Origin: an uncultured Clostridia bacterium
GTDB taxonomy: Bacteria; Bacillota; Clostridia; Oscillospirales; CAG-272
Direction: 5' to 3'
Length of the DNA stretch: 7,400 nucleotides
Assembly (NCBI GenBank): GCA_937898155.1
Contig: CALEJO010000178.1
Span: forward strand, 1-7,400
Shown: positions 1-5,388 of the stretch, one piece after another
Position numbering within the stretch: the stretch's first letter is position 1
Layout of the letters: each line of letters opens with the position of its first letter
The notes under the pieces: model-generated
Told to the model about the DNA's origin: nothing
Database searches by the model: none
Seen by the model: the letters and a program-made list of their open reading frames with translations, nothing else
Program-made: the position numbers and the translations under genes

Positions 1-80
1 TGGTTTATCAAATCCTGGATCAGGAAGTCCTGTATGAACTGTCTGCATAATATGTTTCCATATATCTTTATGAAATGATG
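1..80. other. A+T-rich left-edge segment, possibly foreign or a gene remnant
   Basis: By hand count 27 of these 80 bases are G or C, against 41 of the next 60, so base composition changes abruptly near position 80. Two short open frames run in from the edge. On the plus strand, 3-50 reads VYQILDQEVLYELSA and then stops. On the minus strand, an open frame runs from about 78 to the edge and includes MQTVHTGLPDPGFDKP from an ATG at 48. Either could be the end of a real gene cut by the window, but neither is long enough to identify and at most one is likely to be coding. No ribosome binding site or convincing promoter was found. Confidence 0.35.
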
Positions 81-326
81 TTCCACATCGACGCGCACCT
101 GCACGGCGCGCCCGACGCCGTGGACAATATGATCCGCCGGCTCTATATCGACCTCGATTTCGACGGCGCGACGCACGAATATATGCACACGCTTCACGGC
201 AACGGCGTCAAAGCCAATCAGGGCTGGAATGCCGCGATCTACGCGATGTGGGACGCGCTTTGCCGCGACGGACGCGGCGACCGCCGTTTCTTTGACGCGG
301 CGGAGGACAAGCTCTGCTCCCTTTGA
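75..326 (+). CDS. Unrecognised 83-residue protein upstream of phoH, possibly a gene remnant
   Basis: I do not recognise this protein. It is a small soluble product, rich in His, Asp and aromatic residues, with no signal peptide, membrane segment or Cys-pair motif. Recognisable stretches are HIDAHLHG near residues 4-11, YIDLDFDG near 24-31 and YMHTLHGNGVKANQGW near 36-51. Codon use is strongly G/C-ending, like the neighbouring genes, which supports real coding sequence from about base 81 on. The start is doubtful: ATG codons lie at 75 and 78, there is no Shine-Dalgarno sequence upstream, and an in-frame stop occurs at 48-50, just where composition becomes A+T-rich. The gene may therefore be the 3' part of a longer gene that lost its 5' end, or a small gene with weak initiation. 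It ends 26 bases before phoH on the same strand. Confidence 0.45.
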   Translation: MMFHIDAHLHGAPDAVDNMIRRLYIDLDFDGATHEYMHTLHGNGVKANQGWNAAIYAMWDALCRDGRGDRRFFDAAEDKLCSL

Positions 327-337
327 TTCATTCACGC

Positions 338-343
338 AAGGAG
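338..343 (+). promoter_or_regulatory. Ribosome binding site fixing the phoH start
   Basis: AAGGAG lies nine bases before the ATG at 353. An in-frame ATG at 323 overlaps the end of the preceding gene and has no such site, so 353 is the better start. Confidence 0.8.
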
Positions 344-352
344 AAAAACCGT

Positions 353-1369
353 ATGTTTGAAAAAATCCTGCTCACATCCAGCGCCGAACAGACGGCGGCG
401 CTTTTCGGCAATTTCGATTGCCACCTCGCCGTCATCGAAAAGGCGTTCGGCGTTTCCGTCGCCAACCGCGACACGGAAAAGACCTGCGGCGACGCGATCG
501 TCATTCGCGGCGAGGACAGCGACGCGGTGCTCGCCGCCTATTCCGCGCTCGAATATCTCAAAAATATGTGCGAAATGGGCACGGAGCTTTCCGATCAGAG
601 CGTCGCTTACGTCGTTTCCACGGTGAAAAGCGGCGAGCCGCTCGAACGCTTCGGCGACGACTGCATCTGCGTGACGACGCGCGGCAAGCCGATCAAGGCG
701 CGCACACTCGGGCAGAAAAAATATATCGAAGCGATCAAAGCGAACACCGTCATTCTCGGCATCGGCCCCGCCGGCACGGGAAAGACGTTTCTCGCCGTCG
801 CCGCGGCATCGACCGCCCTGCGCAATAAAGAAATTTCGCGCATCATTCTGACGCGCCCCGCCGTCGAAGCGGGCGAAAAGCTCGGCTTTCTGCCGGGCGA
901 TCTGCAAACGAAGATCGACCCGTATCTGCGCCCGCTCCACGACGCGCTCTTTGAGATGCTCGGCGCGGAGACTTATCAGAAGCACGTCGAGCGCGGCACG
1001 ATCGAGATCGCGCCCCTCGCCTATATGCGCGGGCGGACGCTCGACGACAGCTTCATCATTCTCGACGAGGCGCAGAATACCACGCCCGAGCAGATGAAAA
1101 TGTTCCTCACGCGCCTCGGCAACGGCTCCAAAGCCGTCGTCACGGGCGATATCACGCAGACCGACCTGCCCGTCGGCGTGCGCTCGGGACTCGTCGAGGC
1201 AACGAAAATCCTGCGCGGCATCGAGGGCATCGCCATTCACGAATTCACCGAGCGCGACGTCGTCCGCCACAAGCTCGTCCAGCGCATCATCCTCGCCTAT
1301 GACAAATTCGAGCGCGAAAAACGCGCCAAAGCCGAACGATATCACGTTGCGAAAAGAGAACAGAAATGA
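353..1369 (+). CDS. phoH: PhoH-family P-loop ATPase
   Basis: This is a cytoplasmic PhoH-like (YqfE/YbeZ-type) nucleotide-binding protein of 338 residues, a normal length for the family. Residues 1-110 form the small N-terminal region, where IEKAFGVSV and IVIRGEDSDAV resemble the usual RNA-binding-like fold. The ATPase core follows: Walker A GPAGTGKT at 138-145, the family signature TRPAVEAGEKLGFLPGD at 167-183, Walker B LDEAQN at 237-242, and TGD at 264-266 with QTDLP after it. The family is linked to RNA metabolism and often works with YbeY. The cellular role is known less precisely than the fold. The gene overlaps ybeY by four bases (ATGA), implying translational coupling. The basic C-terminal tail, rich in Lys, Arg and Glu, is common in this family. 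Confidence 0.95.
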   Translation: MFEKILLTSSAEQTAALFGNFDCHLAVIEKAFGVSVANRDTEKTCGDAIVIRGEDSDAVLAAYSALEYLKNMCEMGTELSDQSVAYVVSTVKSGEPLERFGDDCICVTTRGKPIKARTLGQKKYIEAIKANTVILGIGPAGTGKTFLAVAAASTALRNKEISRIILTRPAVEAGEKLGFLPGDLQTKIDPYLRPLHDALFEMLGAETYQKHVERGTIEIAPLAYMRGRTLDDSFIILDEAQNTTPEQMKMFLTRLGNGSKAVVTGDITQTDLPVGVRSGLVEATKILRGIEGIAIHEFTERDVVRHKLVQRIILAYDKFEREKRAKAERYHVAKREQK

Positions 1370-1863
1370 AACACAAAATCTATTTTCAAAACCGACAAAA
1401 GCAAATCCCGATCACGCCCGCGATACGCGCACTGATCAAAAAAGCGATTACAGAGGCGCTCGCGGAAGAGGCGTTCCCGCGCGCCGCCGAGGTGTCCGTC
1501 AGTTTCGTGGATCACGAAGAGATCCACGCGCTCAACCGCGAATACCGCGGCAAGGATCGACCGACCGACGTGCTTTCCTTCCCGATGTGGGAGGAGGACG
1601 ACCTTGTCCCCGACGACACCGTCGGCGACGTCGATCCGAACGGCGAAGCCGTCCTGCTCGGCGACATCGTCATCTCCGCCGAAAAAGCCGTCGCGCAGGC
1701 GGCGGAATACGGGCACGCGCCCGAACGCGAATTCGCGTTTCTCGCCGTTCATTCGACGCTCCACCTGCTCGGCTACGATCACGAAACGTCCGCCGAGGAC
1801 GAGCGCTATATGAACGAGCGGCAGGAAGCCGTCCTCCGCGCCGTCGGACAGCCAAGAACCTGA
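1366..1863 (+). CDS. ybeY: Endoribonuclease YbeY, rRNA maturation factor
   Basis: This is the metal-dependent single-strand endoribonuclease YbeY (UPF0054), which takes part in 16S rRNA 3'-end maturation and late ribosome quality control in the cytoplasm. The 165-residue product has the normal length. It has the conserved NREYRGKDRPTDVLSFP block at residues 57-73 and the zinc-binding motif HSTLHLLGYDH with histidines 129, 133 and 139. GDIVIS precedes the motif as expected. The start codon overlaps the phoH stop, so the gene is probably translated by coupling; only a weak purine-rich site precedes it. In many Firmicutes an HD-domain gene sits between phoH and ybeY and dgkA follows ybeY. Here both are missing and era follows after 18 bases. 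Confidence 0.96.
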   Translation: MKHKIYFQNRQKQIPITPAIRALIKKAITEALAEEAFPRAAEVSVSFVDHEEIHALNREYRGKDRPTDVLSFPMWEEDDLVPDDTVGDVDPNGEAVLLGDIVISAEKAVAQAAEYGHAPEREFAFLAVHSTLHLLGYDHETSAEDERYMNERQEAVLRAVGQPRT

Positions 1864-1881
1864 AAAAGTGAGGGAAACGAC

Positions 1882-2769
1882 ATGACGAAAAATTTATTTG
1901 CCGCCCTTATCGGCAGACCGAACGTGGGCAAATCCACGCTTCTCAATCAAATTCTCGGCGAGCACGTCTCCATCGTTTCGCCGAAGCCGCAGACCACCCG
2001 CACGAAAGTGACGGGCATTCTCACGCACGGCGAGACACAATATGTCTTTCTCGACACGCCGGGCATCCACCGTCCGAAGGACAAGCTCGGCTCTTACATG
2101 ATGAAGGTTGCGGACGGTGCCGCCGCCGACGTCGATCTGATCCTGCTTCTCGTCGAGGCGGGCGACCGCGTCGGCCCCGTCGAAACGGATCTGCTCGCCC
2201 GCTTTGAAAAAGCCAAAATCCCGACCGTTCTGCTCATCAATAAGACCGACATCAGCAACGCGCGTCAGATCGGCGACACGATCGCGCGCTTTTCGGAGCA
2301 TCACACGTTTGACGCGGTGATCCCGATCTCCGCGAAAAACGGCGAAAACGTGGACATCATCTTCGACGAGATCGAGCGCTTTGCGATGGAGGGACCGTGG
2401 TTTTTCCCCGATGACATTCTGACCGACCAGCCCGAACGCGCGATCGCGTCCGAGATCATCCGCGAAAAAATCCTCAACGCGCTCGGCGACGAGGTGCCGC
2501 ACGGCGTCGCCGTCGTCATCGAAAGCTTTGCCGAAAAGAAAAATCTGCTCTCCATCCGCGCGGAAATTTTCTGTGAACGCGCCTCGCACAAGCCGATCCT
2601 CATCGGCAAAAACGGAGAAATGCTCAAACGCATCGGCTCGCTCGCGCGACAGGATATGGAACAATTCTTCGGCACGAAGGTGTTCCTCGATTTGTGGGTG
2701 AAAATCAAAGAAAACTGGCGCGACAGCACGGCGCAGGTCGCCAATTTCGGTTTCAAGGACGAGGAATGA
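1882..2769 (+). CDS. era: GTPase Era, 30S ribosomal subunit assembly
   Basis: Era is an essential GTPase that binds the 3' end of 16S rRNA and helps mature the small subunit. The 295-residue product is full length. The GTPase domain has G1 GRPNVGKS (11-18), the switch/effector segment SPKPQTTRT (33-41), G3 DTPG (58-61), G4 NKTD (120-123) and G5 SAK (150-152). A C-terminal KH RNA-binding domain follows, roughly residues 200-285, with GKNG at 242-245. AGGG at 1871-1874 lies seven bases before the ATG. The neighbours ybeY and phoH act in the same rRNA maturation context, and recO follows after 28 bases. Confidence 0.97.
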   Translation: MTKNLFAALIGRPNVGKSTLLNQILGEHVSIVSPKPQTTRTKVTGILTHGETQYVFLDTPGIHRPKDKLGSYMMKVADGAAADVDLILLLVEAGDRVGPVETDLLARFEKAKIPTVLLINKTDISNARQIGDTIARFSEHHTFDAVIPISAKNGENVDIIFDEIERFAMEGPWFFPDDILTDQPERAIASEIIREKILNALGDEVPHGVAVVIESFAEKKNLLSIRAEIFCERASHKPILIGKNGEMLKRIGSLARQDMEQFFGTKVFLDLWVKIKENWRDSTAQVANFGFKDEE

Positions 2770-2781
2770 CATCTCGCTGAC

Positions 2782-2788
2782 AAGGAGG
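2782..2788 (+). promoter_or_regulatory. Ribosome binding site supporting the GTG start of recO
   Basis: AAGGAGG, a near-perfect Shine-Dalgarno sequence, sits nine bases before GTG at 2798. No ATG is better placed, so the gene starts with GTG. Confidence 0.85.
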
Positions 2789-2797
2789 AATCCAACC

Positions 2798-3622
2798 GTG
2801 ACGGAAACGATCAAAGGGCTGATCCTGCGGGAAACGCCCATCGGCGATTACGATAAGATCATGACCGTTCTGACCGCGGAACGCGGGCGCATCTCCGTCG
2901 TCGCGCACGGCGCCAAGCGGCTCAAAAGCCCGCTCTTCACCGCGACGCAGGTCTTTTCTTATTCGGAGCTGACGCTCCGCAGCGGCAATAACCATATTTG
3001 GTATCTCCAAACGGGCGATCTCATCGAGAACTTTTATCATCTGCGCGACACGCTCGAAAGCGCGGCGTTGGCGGGCTATCTCGCGGACGTCGCCGCCGAC
3101 GTCGCACTCGAAGAGCAAGAGGAAACGGAACTGCTCCGCCTGCTGCTCAACTGCTATCATTGCCTCGCCACAGGCGCAAAATCGGCGGAAATGATCAAAG
3201 CCGTCTTTGAGCTTCGCGTCGCATCGGGTGCGGGCTTCACGCCCGACCTTGTGGCGTGCGCGGGATGCGGCGAGGCGAATCTGCCGCTTTATTATTTCGA
3301 CGTGCGCGGCGGCGTTTTCCGCTGTGAATCCTGCTTTCACGCCGCCTCGGCGGAGCTGGAACACGACGCAATGCGCGAAAGCGAGGCAGATGCGATCTAT
3401 CCGACGGGACAGCTCATCGCGCTCCTCTCCCCCTCGGTCTTCACGGCGATGCGTTTCGTTATATATTCCCGTCCCGAACGCATTTTTTCCTTTGAGCTGA
3501 AAGATGAGGCGATGCGCGAATTTTCGTCCGTCTGCGAAAAATATCTGCTTTGCCATCTCGAACGCGGCTTTTCGACGTTGGATTTTTATCACACCATCGC
3601 CGATTCGCTTCCGAAACCATAA
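2798..3622 (+). CDS. recO: DNA repair protein RecO
   Basis: RecO helps load RecA onto SSB-coated single-stranded DNA together with RecR, in the RecFOR gap-repair pathway, and can anneal complementary strands. The 274-residue product has the N-terminal OB-fold region (about 1-80, beginning TETIKGLILRETPIGDYDKI, with ERGRISVVAHGAKR after it). It then has a helical region and a four-cysteine zinc site: C154 and C157 in CAGCGE, C176 and C179 in CESC. The helical C-terminus is intact. Initiation is at GTG, with a strong ribosome binding site. It is the last gene of the plus-strand unit and runs into a shared terminator facing guaB. The era-recO adjacency is typical of Firmicutes. Confidence 0.95.
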   Translation: MTETIKGLILRETPIGDYDKIMTVLTAERGRISVVAHGAKRLKSPLFTATQVFSYSELTLRSGNNHIWYLQTGDLIENFYHLRDTLESAALAGYLADVAADVALEEQEETELLRLLLNCYHCLATGAKSAEMIKAVFELRVASGAGFTPDLVACAGCGEANLPLYYFDVRGGVFRCESCFHAASAELEHDAMRESEADAIYPTGQLIALLSPSVFTAMRFVIYSRPERIFSFELKDEAMREFSSVCEKYLLCHLERGFSTLDFYHTIADSLPKP

Positions 3623-3652
3623 AAAAGCACCTGCCGGAGCAGGTGCTTTTTT
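3621..3652. terminator. Bidirectional intrinsic terminator between recO and guaB
   Basis: A perfect 8-bp stem (GCACCTGC at 3627-3634, GCAGGTGC at 3639-3646) encloses the loop CGGA. Six A bases precede it and six T bases follow it, so both strands show a G/C-rich stem followed by a U tract. It begins within the recO stop codon and ends 11 bases from the guaB stop, so one hairpin can end both convergent transcripts. Confidence 0.9.
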
Positions 3653-3663
3653 CATGAAATCGC

Positions 3664-5166
3664 TTATCTCGCGGTTTGGTCTTTCACCAGCACGTCGTGC
3701 GCGCCGCCCTCGATGATGGAGGTCGCGGACACGAGCGTGAGCTTCGCTTTCGACTGAAATTCGGGGATCGAGAGCGAACCGCAATTGCACATCGTCGAAC
3801 GCACTTTGCTGAGCGTCGTCACGACGTTGTCGTGGAGCGGTCCGGCGTAAGGCACATAGCAATCGACGCCCTCGACAAACGAGAGCTTCGCCGCGCCGCC
3901 GAGATCGTAGCGTTGCCAGTTGCGTGCGCGCGCACTGCCCTCGCCCCAATATTCTTTCATATAGCTGCCGTTGACCATGACCTTGTTGGTCGGGCTTTCG
4001 TCAAAGCGGGAGAAATATCTGCCGAGCATACAGAAGTCCGCACCCATCGCGAGCGCCAGCGTGATGTGATAATCGAGCACGATGCCGCCGTCGGAGCAGA
4101 TCGGCACGTAGATGCCCGTCTCTTTGAAATATTCGTCGCGCGCCTTGGCGACTTCGATCACCGCGGTCGCCTGTCCGCGTCCGATGCCCTTGGTTTCGCG
4201 CGTGATGCAGATGGAGCCGCCGCCGATGCCGACCTTCACGAAGTCCGCGCCCGATTCGGCAAGGAAGCGGAAGCCGTCGCGATCGACGACGTTGCCCGCG
4301 CCGACCTTGACGGTATCGCCATACTTTTCGCGGATGAACGCGATCGTGCGGCTCTGCCATTCCGTATAGCCCTCGCTCGAATCAATGCACAGCACGTCGG
4401 CGCCCGCTTCGACAAGCGCGGGAACGCGCTCCGCGTAATCACGGGTGTTGATGCCCGCGCCGACGACGTAGCGTTTATGTGCGTCGAGCAGCTCCGTCGG
4501 ATTTTCTTTATGCTGATCGTAATCCTTGCGAAAGACGAACGCCACGAGGTGTCCCTCGTCGTTCACGATCGGAAGCGAATTGAGCTTGTGATCCCAGATG
4601 ATATCGTTGGCGAGCTTCAGCGAGGTGCCCTCGGGTGCCGTGATGAGCTTTTCAAAGGGAGTCATAAAGGACGACACCTTGTCCGTCATCGCCATGCGGC
4701 TTGTGCGGTAATCGCGGCTCGTGACGACGCCGAGCAATTTGCCCGTCGCGGTGCCGTCGTCCGTGACGGCGATCGTCGAATGGCCGTTCTGCTCTTTAAG
4801 CGCGATCACGTCCGCGAGCGTCTGCTCGGGGCGGAGGTTGGAATCGGAAACGACAAAGCCCGCCTTATAGTTTTTGACGCGGCGCACCATTTCCGCCTGC
4901 TTTTCGATGGTCTGCGAGCCGTAAATGAACGCCACGCCGCCCTCTCTCGCCAGCGCGATCGCCATGCGATCGTCCGAGACGGACTGCATGATCGCGGACA
5001 CGAGCGGAATGTTCATCGAAAGCGGACATTCCTCTTCTCCGCGGCGATATTTGACGAGCGGCGTCGCAAGCGACACGTTCGTCGGGATGTGTGTGGAATC
5101 CGAATACCCCGGAACAAGCAGATATTCGCTGAACGTATGCGACGGTTCGTTATAAAAATAGGCCAT
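3664..5166 (-). CDS. guaB: IMP dehydrogenase, Tritrichomonas-like divergent type
   Basis: IMP dehydrogenase oxidises IMP to XMP with NAD+, the first committed step to GTP, in the cytoplasm. The 500-residue protein has an (alpha/beta)8 barrel split by two CBS domains (about 95-215, around SRDY and FRKDYD). Seen directly are the catalytic loop GIGGGSICITRE (313-324) with nucleophile C320, the phosphate-binding SDGGI (358-362), MLGRYF (380-385), and the flap with RNWQRYD holding the Arg-Tyr pair R419/Y420. The usual bacterial enzyme has GPGSICTTR and a GS(ML)-AGT-E-PGE segment instead. This form matches, from memory, the T. foetus enzyme in length and in the positions of C319 and R418/Y419. The ATG at 5166 is preceded by AGGGGAG seven bases upstream. 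A longer in-frame reading to 5319 would run through the promoter. Bacterial genes of this type may be annotated simply as guaB. Confidence 0.95.
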   Translation of the reverse strand: MAYFYNEPSHTFSEYLLVPGYSDSTHIPTNVSLATPLVKYRRGEEECPLSMNIPLVSAIMQSVSDDRMAIALAREGGVAFIYGSQTIEKQAEMVRRVKNYKAGFVVSDSNLRPEQTLADVIALKEQNGHSTIAVTDDGTATGKLLGVVTSRDYRTSRMAMTDKVSSFMTPFEKLITAPEGTSLKLANDIIWDHKLNSLPIVNDEGHLVAFVFRKDYDQHKENPTELLDAHKRYVVGAGINTRDYAERVPALVEAGADVLCIDSSEGYTEWQSRTIAFIREKYGDTVKVGAGNVVDRDGFRFLAESGADFVKVGIGGGSICITRETKGIGRGQATAVIEVAKARDEYFKETGIYVPICSDGGIVLDYHITLALAMGADFCMLGRYFSRFDESPTNKVMVNGSYMKEYWGEGSARARNWQRYDLGGAAKLSFVEGVDCYVPYAGPLHDNVVTTLSKVRSTMCNCGSLSIPEFQSKAKLTLVSATSIIEGGAHDVLVKDQTAR

Positions 5167-5206
5167 GACCGATCTCCCCTTTGCGTCAATTTGAAATATT
5201 TTTGCA

Positions 5207-5235
5207 ATTATAGCATACTCCGCTCCTTTTTGCAA
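5207..5235 (-). promoter_or_regulatory. Probable guaB promoter, extended -10 type
   Basis: Read on the minus strand, the -35 is TTGCAA (5235-5230), the spacer is 17 bases, and the -10 is TATAAT (5212-5207) preceded by TGC, an extended -10. Transcription would start near 5200, leaving a leader of about 35 bases with the AGGGGAG ribosome binding site and no room for a riboswitch. Confidence 0.75.
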
Positions 5236-5252
5236 GATGAAATTGATCTTTC

Positions 5253-5282
5253 TTTTTTCAAATGCTTGATTTTTTGAAAAAA
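5253..5282. repeat. A/T-rich inverted repeat between the divergent promoters
   Basis: TTTTTTCAAA (5253-5262) and TTTGAAAAAA (5273-5282) are perfect inverted 10-base arms around a 10-base centre. The repeat lies between the guaB and htpG -35 elements. It may be a regulator site, a curved or UP-like element, or only a by-product of A/T tracts. Confidence 0.4.
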
Positions 5283-5305
5283 AGCAAATAATCTCCGCAG
5301 AAATC

Positions 5306-5334
5306 TTGACAACTCGCACGCCGCATTATATAAT
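5306..5334 (+). promoter_or_regulatory. htpG promoter with perfect consensus
   Basis: TTGACA (5306-5311), a 17-base spacer and TATAAT (5329-5334) match the housekeeping sigma consensus exactly. Transcription should begin near 5341, giving a leader of about 48 bases that ends in AAAGGAG (5374-5380), eight bases before the htpG ATG. Confidence 0.9.
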
Positions 5335-5348
5335 GGTGTTTGCGAGTT
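5311..5348. promoter_or_regulatory. Candidate operator: large dyad centred on the htpG -10
   Basis: AACTCGCA (5311-5318) and TGCGAGTT (5341-5348) are perfect inverted arms. The inner 12-bp palindrome CATTATATAATG (5324-5335) shares the same centre, 5329.5. In all, 15 of 19 base pairs across the axis are complementary. The upstream arm lies before the expected transcription start, so this would act as a DNA site, not an RNA hairpin. It does not match the CIRCE sequence of HrcA or the CtsR heptad repeat. That a repressor binds here is inference. Confidence 0.5.
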
Positions 5349-5388
5349 TTGCCCGCAACTGCCTGCACGGCGGAAAGGAGACCACTCT

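Noticed and set aside
46..51. CATAAT as a -10 element for the phoH unit
   Set aside because: No -35-like hexamer lies at 16-18 bases upstream, and the surrounding DNA is A/T-rich, so chance matches are expected.
323..352. Upstream in-frame ATG for phoH at 323
   Set aside because: It overlaps the preceding stop codon and lacks a ribosome binding site, whereas AAGGAG precedes the ATG at 353 at proper spacing.
332..1345. Long minus-strand open frame opposite phoH
   Set aside because: It is a shadow of a G/C-ending codon bias. PhoH on the plus strand has all family motifs; the antisense product has none.
1894..2841. Long minus-strand open frame opposite era
   Set aside because: Same shadow effect; Era is unmistakable on the other strand.
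2753..3949. 398-codon minus-strand open frame across recO and the end of guaB
   Set aside because: It crosses the recO-guaB terminator, is antisense to recO and is out of frame with guaB. The product is low-complexity and Arg-rich.
3676..5277. A 533-codon open frame on the plus strand covering all of guaB
   Set aside because: It is exactly antisense to a clear IMP dehydrogenase and exists because guaB rarely uses TTA, CTA and TCA codons. The product is an Arg/His/Asp-rich shadow with no recognisable motif or ribosome binding site.
5167..5319. N-terminal extension of the IMP dehydrogenase to an ATG at 5319
   Set aside because: The extra residues would come from A/T-rich promoter DNA. MAYFYNEP at 5166 matches the known start of this enzyme type and has a good ribosome binding site.
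5372..5378. GGAAAGG resembling the GAAAAGG element linked to B. subtilis htpG heat induction
   Set aside because: It has one mismatch and forms part of the ribosome binding site, so the resemblance is better explained by translation initiation.
5300..5388. CIRCE or CtsR heat-shock operator upstream of htpG
   Set aside because: Neither TTAGCACTC/GAGTGCTAA nor tandem GGTCAAA heptads occur. The dyad present has a different sequence and spacing.
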